The notes under the pieces: model-generated | Databases searched by the model: none | What the model saw: only the letters and a program-made list of their open reading frames with translations | What the model was told of the DNA's origin: nothing | Shown: in pieces, positions 45,947-54,315 of the stretch | Layout: every line of letters begins with the position of its first letter | Position numbering within the stretch: the first letter of the stretch is position 1 | Made by a program: the position numbers and the translations under genes | Source: Aquabacterium sp. NJ1 | Lineage (GTDB): Bacteria; Pseudomonadota; Gammaproteobacteria; Burkholderiales; Burkholderiaceae_C | NCBI RefSeq assembly: GCF_000768065.1 | Contig: NZ_JRKM01000001.1 | Span: 1-64,000, forward strand | Direction: 5' to 3' | DNA: 64,000 nucleotides

Positions 45947-47029
45947 ATGAACACCACCACTGCCGCCCTGGCACCGCGCCAACCGGCCCCCGAGCCCATG
46001 AGCGTCTTCGAACGCTACCTGACTGTGTGGGTCTTTCTGTGCATCGTGATCGGCATTGTGCTGGGCCAGGTGCTGCCCGGGGTCTTTCAGACCATCGGCC
46101 ATATGGAAGTCGCCAAGGTCAACCTGCCTGTGGGCCTGCTCATCTGGGTGATGATCATCCCGATGCTGGTCAAGGTGGACTTTGGCAGCCTGTCGCAGGT
46201 CAAGCAGCACTGGAAGGGCATCGGCGTGACCCTGTTTGTCAACTGGGCGGTCAAACCCTTCTCGATGGCGTTGCTGGGCTGGCTCTTCGTGCGCCACCTG
46301 TTTGCGCCTTACCTTCCTGCTGGTCAACTCGACAGCTACATCGCGGGCTTGATCTTGCTGGCCGCCGCACCCTGTACGGCCATGGTGTTTGTGTGGAGCC
46401 GCCTGACCGGTGGCAACCCCCTGTTCACCCTGTCGCAAGTGGCACTGAATGACAGCATCATGGTGTTTGCGTTTGCCCCCATCGTGGCGCTGTTGCTGGG
46501 CCTGTCGTCCATCGTCGTGCCCTGGGACACCCTGGTGACCTCGGTGGTGCTGTACATCGTGATCCCGGTGGCCTTGGCCCAGATGTTGCGCAAGGCACTG
46601 CTCCAGCGCGGCCAGGCGGCCTTTGATGCGGCATTGGCCAAGATCGGCCCGTGGTCTATCACCGCCTTGCTGGCCACACTGGTGCTGCTTTTTGCCTTCC
46701 AGGGTGAAGCCATCATCAAGCAGCCCCTGGTGATTGCCATGTTGGCGGTGCCCATCCTGATCCAGGTCTTCTTCAACTCGGCACTGGCTTACTGGCTCAA
46801 CCGCCGCGTGGGTGAATCGCATGAGGTGGCCTGCCCATCGGCCTTGATCGGCGCCAGCAACTTCTTCGAGCTGGCCGTGGCCGCCGCCATCAGCCTGTTC
46901 GGCTTCGAGTCGGGCGCGGCACTCGCCACCGTGGTGGGCGTGCTGATCGAGGTGCCCGTGATGCTGCTGGTGGTCCGTGTGGTCAACCAGAGCAAGGGCT
47001 GGTACGAGCAAGGGCAATGCAGAGCATGA
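45947..47029 (+). CDS. acr3: Arsenite efflux transporter Acr3
   Basis: A 360-residue transporter of the BASS superfamily with 10 predicted helices. The essential cysteine of Acr3 is in LAAAPCTAMVFVWSRLTGGNP (helix 4), and the NSALAYW and LIGASNFFELAVAAAISLFG regions are characteristic. It exports arsenite or antimonite with the proton gradient. The ATG at 45947 is used; its stop overlaps the next arsC start by 4 bp (ATGA). Confidence 0.95.
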   Translation: MNTTTAALAPRQPAPEPMSVFERYLTVWVFLCIVIGIVLGQVLPGVFQTIGHMEVAKVNLPVGLLIWVMIIPMLVKVDFGSLSQVKQHWKGIGVTLFVNWAVKPFSMALLGWLFVRHLFAPYLPAGQLDSYIAGLILLAAAPCTAMVFVWSRLTGGNPLFTLSQVALNDSIMVFAFAPIVALLLGLSSIVVPWDTLVTSVVLYIVIPVALAQMLRKALLQRGQAAFDAALAKIGPWSITALLATLVLLFAFQGEAIIKQPLVIAMLAVPILIQVFFNSALAYWLNRRVGESHEVACPSALIGASNFFELAVAAAISLFGFESGAALATVVGVLIEVPVMLLVVRVVNQSKGWYEQGQCRA

Positions 47030-47451
47030 GCACCGTCACGATCTTTCACAACCCAATGTGCGGCACCTCCCGCAACACCCTGGCTTTGATTCGCAATGCG
47101 GGTATTGAGCCACAGGTGATCCACTATCTGGAAACGCCACCGAGCCGTGACGAACTGGTCCGGCTGATTGCCGCTTGCGGCAAGTCAGTGCGTGAGGTCC
47201 TGCGCAGCAAGGGCGAGGTCTATGACGAACTCAAACTGGATGACACCAAGTGGACGGACGACGAGTTGCTGGACTTCATGATCGCGCACCCGATCCTGAT
47301 CAACAGGCCCATCGTGGTCACGCCCATGGGTACGCGGCTGTGTCGTCCTTCCGAGTCGGTGCTGGACATCCTGGCGCAAGCCCAGCAAGGCCCCTTCACG
47401 AAAGAAGATGGTGAAGTGGTGATCGATGAACAGGGGCGTCGCCTTGTCTGA
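47026..47451 (+). CDS. arsC: Arsenate reductase, glutaredoxin-dependent type
   Basis: A 141-residue ArsC of the plasmid R773 family. The active cysteine lies in [18 protein letters not shown] and the arsenate-binding arginines in [23 protein letters not shown]. It is the third arsenate reductase in the operon and of a different fold from the two phosphatase-type enzymes. It is translationally coupled to acr3. Confidence 0.96.
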   Translation: MSTVTIFHNPMCGTSRNTLALIRNAGIEPQVIHYLETPPSRDELVRLIAACGKSVREVLRSKGEVYDELKLDDTKWTDDELLDFMIAHPILINRPIVVTPMGTRLCRPSESVLDILAQAQQGPFTKEDGEVVIDEQGRRLV

Positions 47452-48175
47452 ACAATCCGATTTATTGGCGGATCTGCCGCAGGTGGCGGCCGAGCACTTT
47501 CAGGTGCCGGACCTGCCCCGTCTGCGTTCGACGCAACCCTCGACGCACGCGCCGCGCTTTTTGCTGCTGTACGGTTCTTTGCGGCAGCGCTCTTTCAGCC
47601 GCCTGGTGGTCGAAGAGTCAGCGCGCTTGCTGCAGGCCATGGGGGCCGACGTGAAGATATTCAATCCCAGCGGCTTGCCGTTGCCGGATGATGCGCCAGA
47701 CACCCACCCCAAGGTCGTCGAGTTGCGTGAGTTGACAAACTGGTCCGAAGGCATGGTGTGGTGCTCGCCTGAGCGCCATGGCGCGATGACCGGCATCATG
47801 AAAGCGCAGATTGACTGGATCCCCTTGAACAGCGGTGCCGTTCGCCCCACGCAAGGCAAGACCCTGGCGGTCATGCAGGTCAGCGGCGGCTCGCAGTCGT
47901 TCAATGCGGTCAACCAGATGCGGGTGCTCGGGCGCTGGATGCGGATGATCACAATCCCCAACCAGTCCTCGGTGGCCAAGGCCTTTTTGGAGTTTGATGA
48001 GCACGACCGCATGAAGCCCTCCAGCTACCACGACCGTGTGGTGGATGTGCTGGAAGAGTTGGTCAAGTTCACCTTGCTCACGCGTGACGTCGCGCCTTAT
48101 CTGGTGGACCGCTACAGCGAGCGCAAGGAAAGCGCAGAAGCTTTGATGAAGCGCGTCAACCAGGCGGCGATCTGA
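47426..48175 (+). CDS. arsH: ArsH organoarsenical oxidase
   Basis: A 249-residue NADPH-dependent FMN reductase family protein. The FMN-binding P-loop is [19 protein letters not shown], then [23 protein letters not shown]. ArsH oxidises methylarsenite to the less toxic pentavalent form and can reduce quinones. The start at 47426 overlaps arsC by 26 bp; a later start is possible. It is directly adjacent to the sigma factor gene. Confidence 0.95.
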   Translation: MNRGVALSEQSDLLADLPQVAAEHFQVPDLPRLRSTQPSTHAPRFLLLYGSLRQRSFSRLVVEESARLLQAMGADVKIFNPSGLPLPDDAPDTHPKVVELRELTNWSEGMVWCSPERHGAMTGIMKAQIDWIPLNSGAVRPTQGKTLAVMQVSGGSQSFNAVNQMRVLGRWMRMITIPNQSSVAKAFLEFDEHDRMKPSSYHDRVVDVLEELVKFTLLTRDVAPYLVDRYSERKESAEALMKRVNQAAI

Positions 48176-48724
48176 ATGATGACAGCCGTGCAAGAGCTGC
48201 CTTGTCTGTTGGTCGCGTGGCATGCCCACGAGCGGGAGTTGCGGGGCTGGTTGATCAAGCATGTTGAAAATCAGGAGACGGCGCATGACCTGCTGCAAGA
48301 CGTCTTCATGAAGGCCCTGCGCCAGGGACAGGGTTTTTGTGACATCGCCAATGCCCGAGCCTGGCTGTACGAGGTTGCACGCAATGCCGTGACCGACCAC
48401 ATGCGTCGTCGCCGTGAGTGGGTGGAGCTGCCCGATGACTTGCCCGCTGCACAAGACGATGCTGTGCCTGCGGTGGATAGTCTGGCATCTTGCTTGCCCC
48501 GCGTCCTGGGTGAGTTGAGTGACGAAGACCGGGATGCCATCACCGAGTGCGACCTCAATGGCATGAGCCAGGAAGACTACGCCCGCAAGCTGGGCTTGAG
48601 TTTGCCCGGCGCCAAATCGCGTATCCAGCGGGCCCGCAAACGGCTGAGGGCGCAGTTGACGCAATCCTGCCAGGTGACGCTGGACCCGCAGGGGCAAGTC
48701 TGCTGTTTTGTGCCTCGTACCTGA
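48176..48724 (+). CDS. sigZ: ECF sigma factor, SigZ type
   Basis: A 182-residue extracytoplasmic-function sigma factor. Region 2 is seen in HDLLQDVFMKALRQGQGFCDIANARAWLYEVARNAVTDHMR and region 4 in SDEDRDAITECDLNGMSQEDYARKLGLSLPGAKSRIQRARKRL. The short tail has C-Q-V-T and VCCFVPRT, a cysteine-bearing end common in SigZ proteins that might sense thiols or metalloids. No anti-sigma gene is adjacent. It is the last gene of the arsR operon; the next two operons carry a shared ECF-like promoter. Confidence 0.9.
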   Translation: MMTAVQELPCLLVAWHAHERELRGWLIKHVENQETAHDLLQDVFMKALRQGQGFCDIANARAWLYEVARNAVTDHMRRRREWVELPDDLPAAQDDAVPAVDSLASCLPRVLGELSDEDRDAITECDLNGMSQEDYARKLGLSLPGAKSRIQRARKRLRAQLTQSCQVTLDPQGQVCCFVPRT

Positions 48725-48743
48725 TGCTTTTCCATTTGACGCC

Positions 48744-48769
48744 TGCATCTTTTTGACAGCATGTGCGTC
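48744..48769 (+). promoter_or_regulatory. Putative ECF (SigZ-type) promoter in front of arsP
   Basis: The element reads TGCATC, 16 nt, CGTC, then TTCTTG-NN-TGACA. The same elements with the same spacing occur at 54255-54280. A CGTC -10 box and 16-nt spacing are typical of ECF sigma factors, and one is encoded 20 bp upstream. Confidence 0.6.
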
Positions 48770-48819
48770 TTCTTGACTGACAGGCTTGACCTGATGACCT
48801 AGAAGATCACACTGCTGCC

Positions 48820-49872
48820 ATGAACACCACTGCATCCCCCGCGCCCCAGGCGACGCCCTTGATTCGTTGGCTGGTGGGCCTGGCCCTGGTGGCCCCCATT
48901 TGGTTTTGGGCCTACGGACACCTCACGGACTTCGCCGACGCGGTCTTGAGCCTGACTGGGCTGACACGCCAAAGCGCCCTGGGCGAGGCCCTGCATTTCT
49001 TCTTTTTTGATACGCCCAAGGTCTTGCTCCTGCTGACGGGCATCGTGTTCGTCATGGGCATCGTGCAGACCTTCTTTGCCCCGGAGCGCACCCGCGCCTT
49101 GCTGGCGGGCAAGCGAACGGGTGTCGGCAATGTGCTGGCGGCCCTGTTGGGCATCGTCACCCCGTTCTGTTCATGCTCGGCCGTGCCCTTGTTCATTGGC
49201 TTGCTCTCGGCGGGTGTGCCGTTGGGCATCACCTTCTCGTTTCTGATCTCGGCGCCCATGGTCAACGAGGTGGCGTTGACGCTCCTGTTTGGCATGTTCG
49301 GCTGGAAGGTGGCGGGCCTCTACCTGGGGATGGGCTTGCTGGTGGCCATCGTCTCAGGTCTGGTGATCGGCCGCCTGCACATGGAAAATCACCTGGAGGA
49401 CTGGGTGCAGGTCATTGCGCGGGGTGAAGCCGTTCACGTGCAGGAAGAACGCCTGAACTGGGTGCAGCGCTTCGAGGCGGGCTGGGGGCATGTGCGCGAG
49501 ATTGTGGGCAAGGTCTGGCCCTATGTGATCGTGGGTATCGCGCTGGGCGCCGGCATCCACGGTTATGTGCCTGAAGATTTCATGGCCTCCATCATGGGAC
49601 GCGAGGCTTGGTGGTCGGTGCCGGTCGCAGTCTTGCTGGGTGTGCCCATGTACACGAACGCAGCGGGTGTCATCCCCATCGTGGAAGCGCTGATCGGCAA
49701 GGGGGCCGCCCTGGGCACCGTGCTGGCGTTCATGATGAGCGTGATCGCCTTGTCCGCACCTGAAATGATCATTTTGCGCAAGGCCCTCAAGCCCCGCCTG
49801 ATTGCCACCTTTGTCGGCATCGTCGCCTTGGGCATCTTGCTGGTGGGCTATGTATTCAACCTGGTTCTGTGA
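48820..49872 (+). CDS. arsP: ArsP/DUF318 family permease
   Basis: A 350-residue permease with about 8-10 membrane helices in two repeats. The cysteine-containing motif is IVTPFCSCSAVPLFIGLLSAGVPLG, and the second repeat has GVPMYTNAAGVIPIVEAL. Campylobacter ArsP exports trivalent organoarsenicals such as methylarsenite. Together with ArsI and ArsH in the previous operon this gives three ways to deal with methylarsenite. It is followed after 24 bp by a thioredoxin-like gene, a common neighbour of this family. Confidence 0.87.
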   Translation: MNTTASPAPQATPLIRWLVGLALVAPIWFWAYGHLTDFADAVLSLTGLTRQSALGEALHFFFFDTPKVLLLLTGIVFVMGIVQTFFAPERTRALLAGKRTGVGNVLAALLGIVTPFCSCSAVPLFIGLLSAGVPLGITFSFLISAPMVNEVALTLLFGMFGWKVAGLYLGMGLLVAIVSGLVIGRLHMENHLEDWVQVIARGEAVHVQEERLNWVQRFEAGWGHVREIVGKVWPYVIVGIALGAGIHGYVPEDFMASIMGREAWWSVPVAVLLGVPMYTNAAGVIPIVEALIGKGAALGTVLAFMMSVIALSAPEMIILRKALKPRLIATFVGIVALGILLVGYVFNLVL

Positions 49873-49896
49873 ACCGCCATCCTCAAGGACAACACC

Positions 49897-50130
49897 ATGA
49901 AAGACATCAAGGTTCTGGGCTCCGGCTGTGCCAACTGCAAGACCACCATCGCGCTGATCGAGCAAATTGCCCATGAGAAGGGCGAGGAGATCAAGATGGA
50001 CAAGGTGCAAGACATGCGGGCCATCATCGGCTATGGCGTCATGTCCACCCCAGGCGTGGTCATCGATGGCAAGGTGGTGCACGCGGGTGGCGTGCCCAGC
50101 CGTGACAAGATTGCGCAGTGGTTCGCATGA
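49897..50130 (+). CDS. Thioredoxin-like redox-active disulfide protein
   Basis: A 77-residue Thioredoxin_3-type protein with CxxC in LGSGCANCKTTIALIEQIA and the cis-Pro segment MSTPGVVIDGKVVHAGGVP. It may reduce or hand over metal to the ArsP permease. The N-terminal domain of the ArsA fusion at 56947 is a paralogue. The stop overlaps the osmC start as ATGA. Confidence 0.9.
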   Translation: MKDIKVLGSGCANCKTTIALIEQIAHEKGEEIKMDKVQDMRAIIGYGVMSTPGVVIDGKVVHAGGVPSRDKIAQWFA

Positions 50131-50564
50131 GCGCCCCGGCCACGAGCAAGCTCACGTTTGACGTGGTGTCGGTGCGGCTGAGCGCGCATGCCAGTCAGGC
50201 CCAATGCAAGCAAGCCACCATCTCACTGGACACCGACTTGGCTGGCAACGCCCAGGCCTTCAACCCGGCGGAGTTGTTGCTGGCGGCTTTGTCTGCTTGC
50301 ATGCTCAAGAGCATCGAGCGGGTCATGCCCATCTTGAAGTTTGAACTGCGGGGTGTCGAGGTGCGTGTGCATGGCGTGCGTCAGGACGTGCCGCCCCGTA
50401 TGGAATCGATCACCTACGAGATCGTGGTCGATACAGACGAGCCCGATCGCAGGCTGGCCTTGCTGCACGAAAACGTCAAGAAGTACGGAACGGTGTTCAA
50501 TACTGTGGCGCCGGGCACCGAACTGTCGGGCGTGTTGCGTCGCAAAGACGCGGCCATGGCATGA
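50127..50564 (+). CDS. OsmC family protein
   Basis: A 145-residue OsmC/Ohr fold protein with the peroxidatic-type cysteine in LLLAALSACMLKSIERV. The usual second cysteine is missing: the segment reads KYGTVFNTV where OsmC proteins normally have Y-C-P/T-V. It therefore may not be a classical peroxidase. The start overlaps the thioredoxin stop by 4 bp. Confidence 0.88.
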   Translation: MSAPATSKLTFDVVSVRLSAHASQAQCKQATISLDTDLAGNAQAFNPAELLLAALSACMLKSIERVMPILKFELRGVEVRVHGVRQDVPPRMESITYEIVVDTDEPDRRLALLHENVKKYGTVFNTVAPGTELSGVLRRKDAAMA

Positions 50565-50571
50565 GCGTTGA

Positions 50572-51855
50572 ATGATGAATACCACTGCGCTGCCCTTGAA
50601 CACCGCCGAAGCACTCAACCTGGGGTGCTATTGCCGCACGCTGAGCACCGACAAGTTGCAAGGTCAGTTGGAGAAAGACGCCAGCTTGGCGGGCATGGCG
50701 CAAGACATCGCCCGCACGCGCCCGCACCTGTTTTCCTCCACCGTGGTCTTTCTGTCCCAGCCGGTTGTCGAGCAGATGCGGTTGGCCGTGCAAGCGCTGG
50801 AGCGCGTCATGGCGCAACCTGCGTACCAGTCCCAGGCGTTGGCGCGCGCACCGGCCATCGCCCGACATGACTTCGGTCCCCTGGGCATGTTCATGGGCTA
50901 TGACTTCCACCTCGGGGCGCTCGGGCCCAGGCTCATCGAGGTCAATACCAATGCGGGTGGCGCCATGCTCAATGCGGCACTGTCCCGAGCCCAGCAATCG
51001 TGCTGCGAGGTCATGAACTGGGCATTTCAGCCTGACCCCACGCTGGTAGGTTTGGAAGATGCGTTCTTTGAGATGTTCACCAGCGAATGGCGCAGCCAGC
51101 GGGGCGACGCGCCCATGGGCCTGGTGATCATCGTGGACGACGATCCCGCCGCTCAGTACCTGGCGCCCGAGTTCGAGCTATGCCGCCAGATGCTGAAACA
51201 GCGCGGCCTGGATGCCCGGATCGTGGCGCCCGAAGCCCTTGAATGGCGCGATGGTCAGTTGCGGGTTGATGGCAGCGTGGTCGGCATGGTCTACAACCGG
51301 CTCACCGATTTCTACCTGGCCGAGCCTGCGCACGGCGCTTTGAAAAGTGCCTATGAAGCCGGCGCCGTGGTGATGAGCCCGCACCCGCGTGCACATGCTT
51401 TGCACGCCGAGAAGCGCAACTTGGTCGCCCTCAGCGACACGGCGCTGCTGGCAGCATGGGGCGTGAGCGAGGCCGATCGTGCGCTGCTGGCGGCGGTGGT
51501 GCCACCCACCGTGCAGGTCACGCCCGAGCGGGCTGAGGAACTTTGGGCGCAACGCCGCCAGTGGTTCTTCAAGCCCGAATCGGGCTATGGTGGCAAGGCC
51601 GTCTACCGCGGCGACAAGCTGACGCGCCGCGTCTGGCAGGACATCACCTCGGGCGGTTTCGTGGCGCAGGCGATGGTGCCGCCCAGCGGGCGCCTGATCG
51701 AGGTAGACGGCGTGCAGACCGACCTCAAGTTCGACATCCGGGCCTACGCTTACGCAGGGCAGGTGCAGCTCCTGGCTGCGCGCATGTACACCGGGCAGAC
51801 CACCAACTTCCGCACGCCCGGTGGTGGGTTTGCGCCTGTCGTCATCGTGCCTTAG
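50572..51855 (+). CDS. ATP-grasp-like ligase of unknown substrate
   Basis: A 427-residue protein. The central RLIEVNTNAGGAML and C-terminal WFFKPESGYGGKAVYRGDKL and TDLKFDIRAYAY segments look like the nucleotide- and metal-binding parts of an ATP-grasp fold. Cysteines in LGCYCRTL open the protein. ATP-grasp ligases join a carboxylate to an amine or thiol, for example glutathione synthase. It is followed by a class II amidotransferase 9 bp later, suggesting a two-enzyme step in thiol or peptide metabolism linked to metalloid resistance. Product unknown. Confidence 0.7.
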   Translation: MMNTTALPLNTAEALNLGCYCRTLSTDKLQGQLEKDASLAGMAQDIARTRPHLFSSTVVFLSQPVVEQMRLAVQALERVMAQPAYQSQALARAPAIARHDFGPLGMFMGYDFHLGALGPRLIEVNTNAGGAMLNAALSRAQQSCCEVMNWAFQPDPTLVGLEDAFFEMFTSEWRSQRGDAPMGLVIIVDDDPAAQYLAPEFELCRQMLKQRGLDARIVAPEALEWRDGQLRVDGSVVGMVYNRLTDFYLAEPAHGALKSAYEAGAVVMSPHPRAHALHAEKRNLVALSDTALLAAWGVSEADRALLAAVVPPTVQVTPERAEELWAQRRQWFFKPESGYGGKAVYRGDKLTRRVWQDITSGGFVAQAMVPPSGRLIEVDGVQTDLKFDIRAYAYAGQVQLLAARMYTGQTTNFRTPGGGFAPVVIVP

Positions 51856-51864
51856 GAAATAGCC

Positions 51865-52686
51865 ATGTGTGAACTCCTGGCCATGTCCAGTTCGCGACCA
51901 AGCCACCTGACGTTTTCACTTCAGGCCTTGACCGAGCACTCGGTGCACGGCAGTCGAGATGGGTGGGGCGCAGCGTTCTACGCGGGGCGCGATGTGGCGT
52001 TGTTTCGGGAACCGGGGGCTGCCAGTGGCAGTGCTTTGGTCGATTTTTTGCAGACCCAGGGACCCAGCACGACGCTGGCCATCTCCCACATCCGGCACGC
52101 AACGATGGGCGAGGTGGCACTGGCCAACACCCAGCCGTTTGTGCGAGAGGTGATGGGGCGGATGCACGCGTTCGCCCACAACGGCAATTTGCCCGGCGTT
52201 CAGCATCACCCCGGTCTGACCCTGGGTCGGTACCGGCCCCTAGGCAACACTGATTCTGAACATGCATTTTGTGTGTTGCTGGACCGAATCCATGAACTGT
52301 GGACCACCACCGAGGTGCCCACGCTGGATGCACGGCTGAGTGTGATCTCAGCCTTTGCAAGCGAACTGCGTCAACTGGGTCCAGCCAATTTTTTCTACGC
52401 AGACAGTGATGTCCTGTTTGCCCATGGTGACCGTCGGCTGCAGGCAGAGGACGGGCGCACGCGATCGCCTGGACTGTGGGTGCTGGAGCGCCGATGCGAG
52501 GATAGCGACAAGGCGCTGCATGCCGATGGCATATCGGTCGATCCCGGGTTTCAGGACCTCGTGCTGATCGCGAGTGTCGCCTTGACTGATGGGCCTTGGA
52601 GGGCCTTTGCTGAAGGGGAACTGGTGGCCATAACAATGGGCACGGTGCTCAAATCGGTCAGCCTTGATGAACCTCCACGGGCATGA
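51865..52686 (+). CDS. Class II glutamine amidotransferase (YafJ/EgtC-like)
   Basis: A 273-residue Ntn hydrolase. The catalytic cysteine would be Cys2 (MCELLAMSS) after loss of the first Met. SRDGWGAAFYAG, ISHIRHATMGEVALANTQPF and AHNGNLPG are the class II glutaminase motifs. YafJ-like proteins and EgtC (gamma-glutamyl hydrolase of ergothioneine synthesis) are the closest named types. The tight spacing to the ATP-grasp gene suggests a joint reaction involving a gamma-glutamyl group. Confidence 0.88.
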   Translation: MCELLAMSSSRPSHLTFSLQALTEHSVHGSRDGWGAAFYAGRDVALFREPGAASGSALVDFLQTQGPSTTLAISHIRHATMGEVALANTQPFVREVMGRMHAFAHNGNLPGVQHHPGLTLGRYRPLGNTDSEHAFCVLLDRIHELWTTTEVPTLDARLSVISAFASELRQLGPANFFYADSDVLFAHGDRRLQAEDGRTRSPGLWVLERRCEDSDKALHADGISVDPGFQDLVLIASVALTDGPWRAFAEGELVAITMGTVLKSVSLDEPPRA

Positions 52687-52755
52687 TTAACTGCGTGGTG
52701 GCCGTTACCACATCAACGTCGATTCTTTTGGTGTTTGACTACTCAAGGAGTGAAC

Positions 52756-53940
52756 ATGAGCCAAGCTGAAGTTGTGATCTGCCATCCCGTCCGTACCGCC
52801 ATCGGTACTTATGGCGGAGCCCTCAAGGATGTCGCTGCCCCTGATCTGGGTGCCGCCGTTATCCGGGAGAGCCTCCAACGCTCGGGCCTGCCCGCCGACC
52901 AGATCGCATCGCTCATCATGGGCAATGTGATCCAGGCGGGTGTGAAGATGAACCCGGCTCGGCAAGCGGGCATCGGTGCTGGCTTGCCCGTCGAGGTGCC
53001 TGCGATGACCGTGAACCGGGTCTGTGGTTCCGGTGCCCAGGCCATTGCCAGTGCCGCACTGGAGATCTGGTCAGGCATGAGCCAGGTCGCCCTGGCCGGT
53101 GGCATGGAAAACATGGACCGTGCGCCCTACCTGCTGCCGCAAGGCCGTTGGGGCGCGCGCATGGGTGACGCCACACTGTTCGACAGCATGCTGTACGACG
53201 GCCTGAACGATGCCTTCAGCGGCAAACATTCCGGTTGGCACACCGAAGACCTGGTGGCGCTCAAAAACATCAGCCGGGAAGACCAGGACCGCTGGGCCTT
53301 GCGCTCTCAACAACGGTTTTCAAAGGCCCAGGCCGATGGCCTGTTCGACGCCGAGATCGTGACCGTCGAAGTGCCTGGTCGCAAGGGCCCCACGCTGTTT
53401 GCCCGTGACGAACACAACCGCCCCGAGACCACGGCCGAATCCCTGGCCAAACTCAAGCCCGCTTTCCGCAAGGAAGGCACCATCACGGCGGGCAACGCGC
53501 CCGGCCTCAACACCGGGGCGGCGGCCATGATCATGGCCGAGCGCAACTGGGCCGAAAGCCATGGCTTGACGCCCATGGCGCGCCTGGTGAGTTACGGCGT
53601 GGGCGCGGTGGAACCCGGCATGTTCGGCCTGGGGCCTGTGCCTGCCGTACGCCAAGCCCTGAGCCGTGCCAATTGGTCGGTTGCGGATGTTCAGCGCGTC
53701 GAGATCAACGAGGCCTTTGCCGCCATTGCCCTGGCTTGCCTGCGCGAGTTGGGCCTGTCAGAAGACATCGTCAACGTCGAGGGGGGCGCCATCGCCCACG
53801 GTCATCCGATTGGCGCCAGCGGCGCGGTGCTGACTACCCGCCTGCTCCATTCGATGAAGCGCGATGGCCTCAAGCGGGGCGTGGTGACCTTGTGCATCGG
53901 CGGTGGCCAAGGCATCGCCCTGGCGCTGGAATGCATCTGA
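52756..53940 (+). CDS. Thiolase / acetyl-CoA C-acetyltransferase
   Basis: A 394-residue thiolase with the acyl-Cys in VNRVCGSGAQAIAS, the NEAFAAIALA motif, the GGAIAHGHPIGASGA histidine and the CIGGGQGIA second cysteine: a full active site. Start at 52756 with AAGGAG 7 nt upstream. Usual role is acetoacetyl-CoA formation or fatty acid breakdown. Its link to the arsenic cargo is unclear; it may be metabolic hitchhiking cargo. Confidence 0.93.
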   Translation: MSQAEVVICHPVRTAIGTYGGALKDVAAPDLGAAVIRESLQRSGLPADQIASLIMGNVIQAGVKMNPARQAGIGAGLPVEVPAMTVNRVCGSGAQAIASAALEIWSGMSQVALAGGMENMDRAPYLLPQGRWGARMGDATLFDSMLYDGLNDAFSGKHSGWHTEDLVALKNISREDQDRWALRSQQRFSKAQADGLFDAEIVTVEVPGRKGPTLFARDEHNRPETTAESLAKLKPAFRKEGTITAGNAPGLNTGAAAMIMAERNWAESHGLTPMARLVSYGVGAVEPGMFGLGPVPAVRQALSRANWSVADVQRVEINEAFAAIALACLRELGLSEDIVNVEGGAIAHGHPIGASGAVLTTRLLHSMKRDGLKRGVVTLCIGGGQGIALALECI

Positions 53941-53951
53941 AGGAGTTGATG

Positions 53952-54185
53952 ATGGAATCACCTGTTCACCACCTGTCGGACTTATTTGCCCAGTTGGGGC
54001 TCCCTTCGGATGCCCGGGGGATAGGCGACTTCATTCGCGAGCACAGCCCTTTGCCCGCTGGTGTGTCCTTGCCAGACGCCAGCTTTTGGACTGCCAGTCA
54101 AGCGCAGTTCCTTCGGGATCAGTTGCAAGCGGATGCAGATTGGTCCGAAAAAATCGACCAACTGGCGACCATGCTGGCAGGTTGA
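53952..54185 (+). CDS. DUF2789 family protein
   Basis: A 77-residue protein that matches DUF2789 along its length: ESPVHHLSDLFAQLGLPSD, FIREHSPLPAGVSLPDASFW and DWSEKIDQLATML. AGGAG lies 6 nt before the ATG at 53952, which therefore is preferred to the ATG at 53949. Unknown function; 11 bp behind the thiolase gene. Confidence 0.88.
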   Translation: MESPVHHLSDLFAQLGLPSDARGIGDFIREHSPLPAGVSLPDASFWTASQAQFLRDQLQADADWSEKIDQLATMLAG

Positions 54186-54254
54186 TCTGTGACGGTGCCC
54201 TGTCATCCCGATAAGGGTGCGCGCGGGCGCAGAGCTGGTTTGGGCGCTGCGTCG

Positions 54255-54280
54255 CGCATCCTTTTCATGAATGGTGCGTC
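54255..54280 (+). promoter_or_regulatory. Putative ECF (SigZ-type) promoter in front of the ATPase-ArsA operon
   Basis: CGCATC, 16 nt, CGTC, then TTCTTG-NN-TGACA, the same pattern as at 48744-48769, with TTTT following the first element in both. It ends 35 bp before the ATG at 54316. Confidence 0.6.
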
Positions 54281-54315
54281 TTCTTGTATGACACCTGCTA
54301 TCAAGGAGAGACGTC

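Noticed and set aside
45890-47017. 375-codon minus-strand ORF opposite acr3
   Set aside because: His/Gln-rich antisense frame of a membrane-protein gene; no features of a real protein.
52756-54185. Thiolase and DUF2789 as part of a polyhydroxyalkanoate operon
   Set aside because: No phaC, phaB or phasin gene is nearby; a thiolase alone does not support it.
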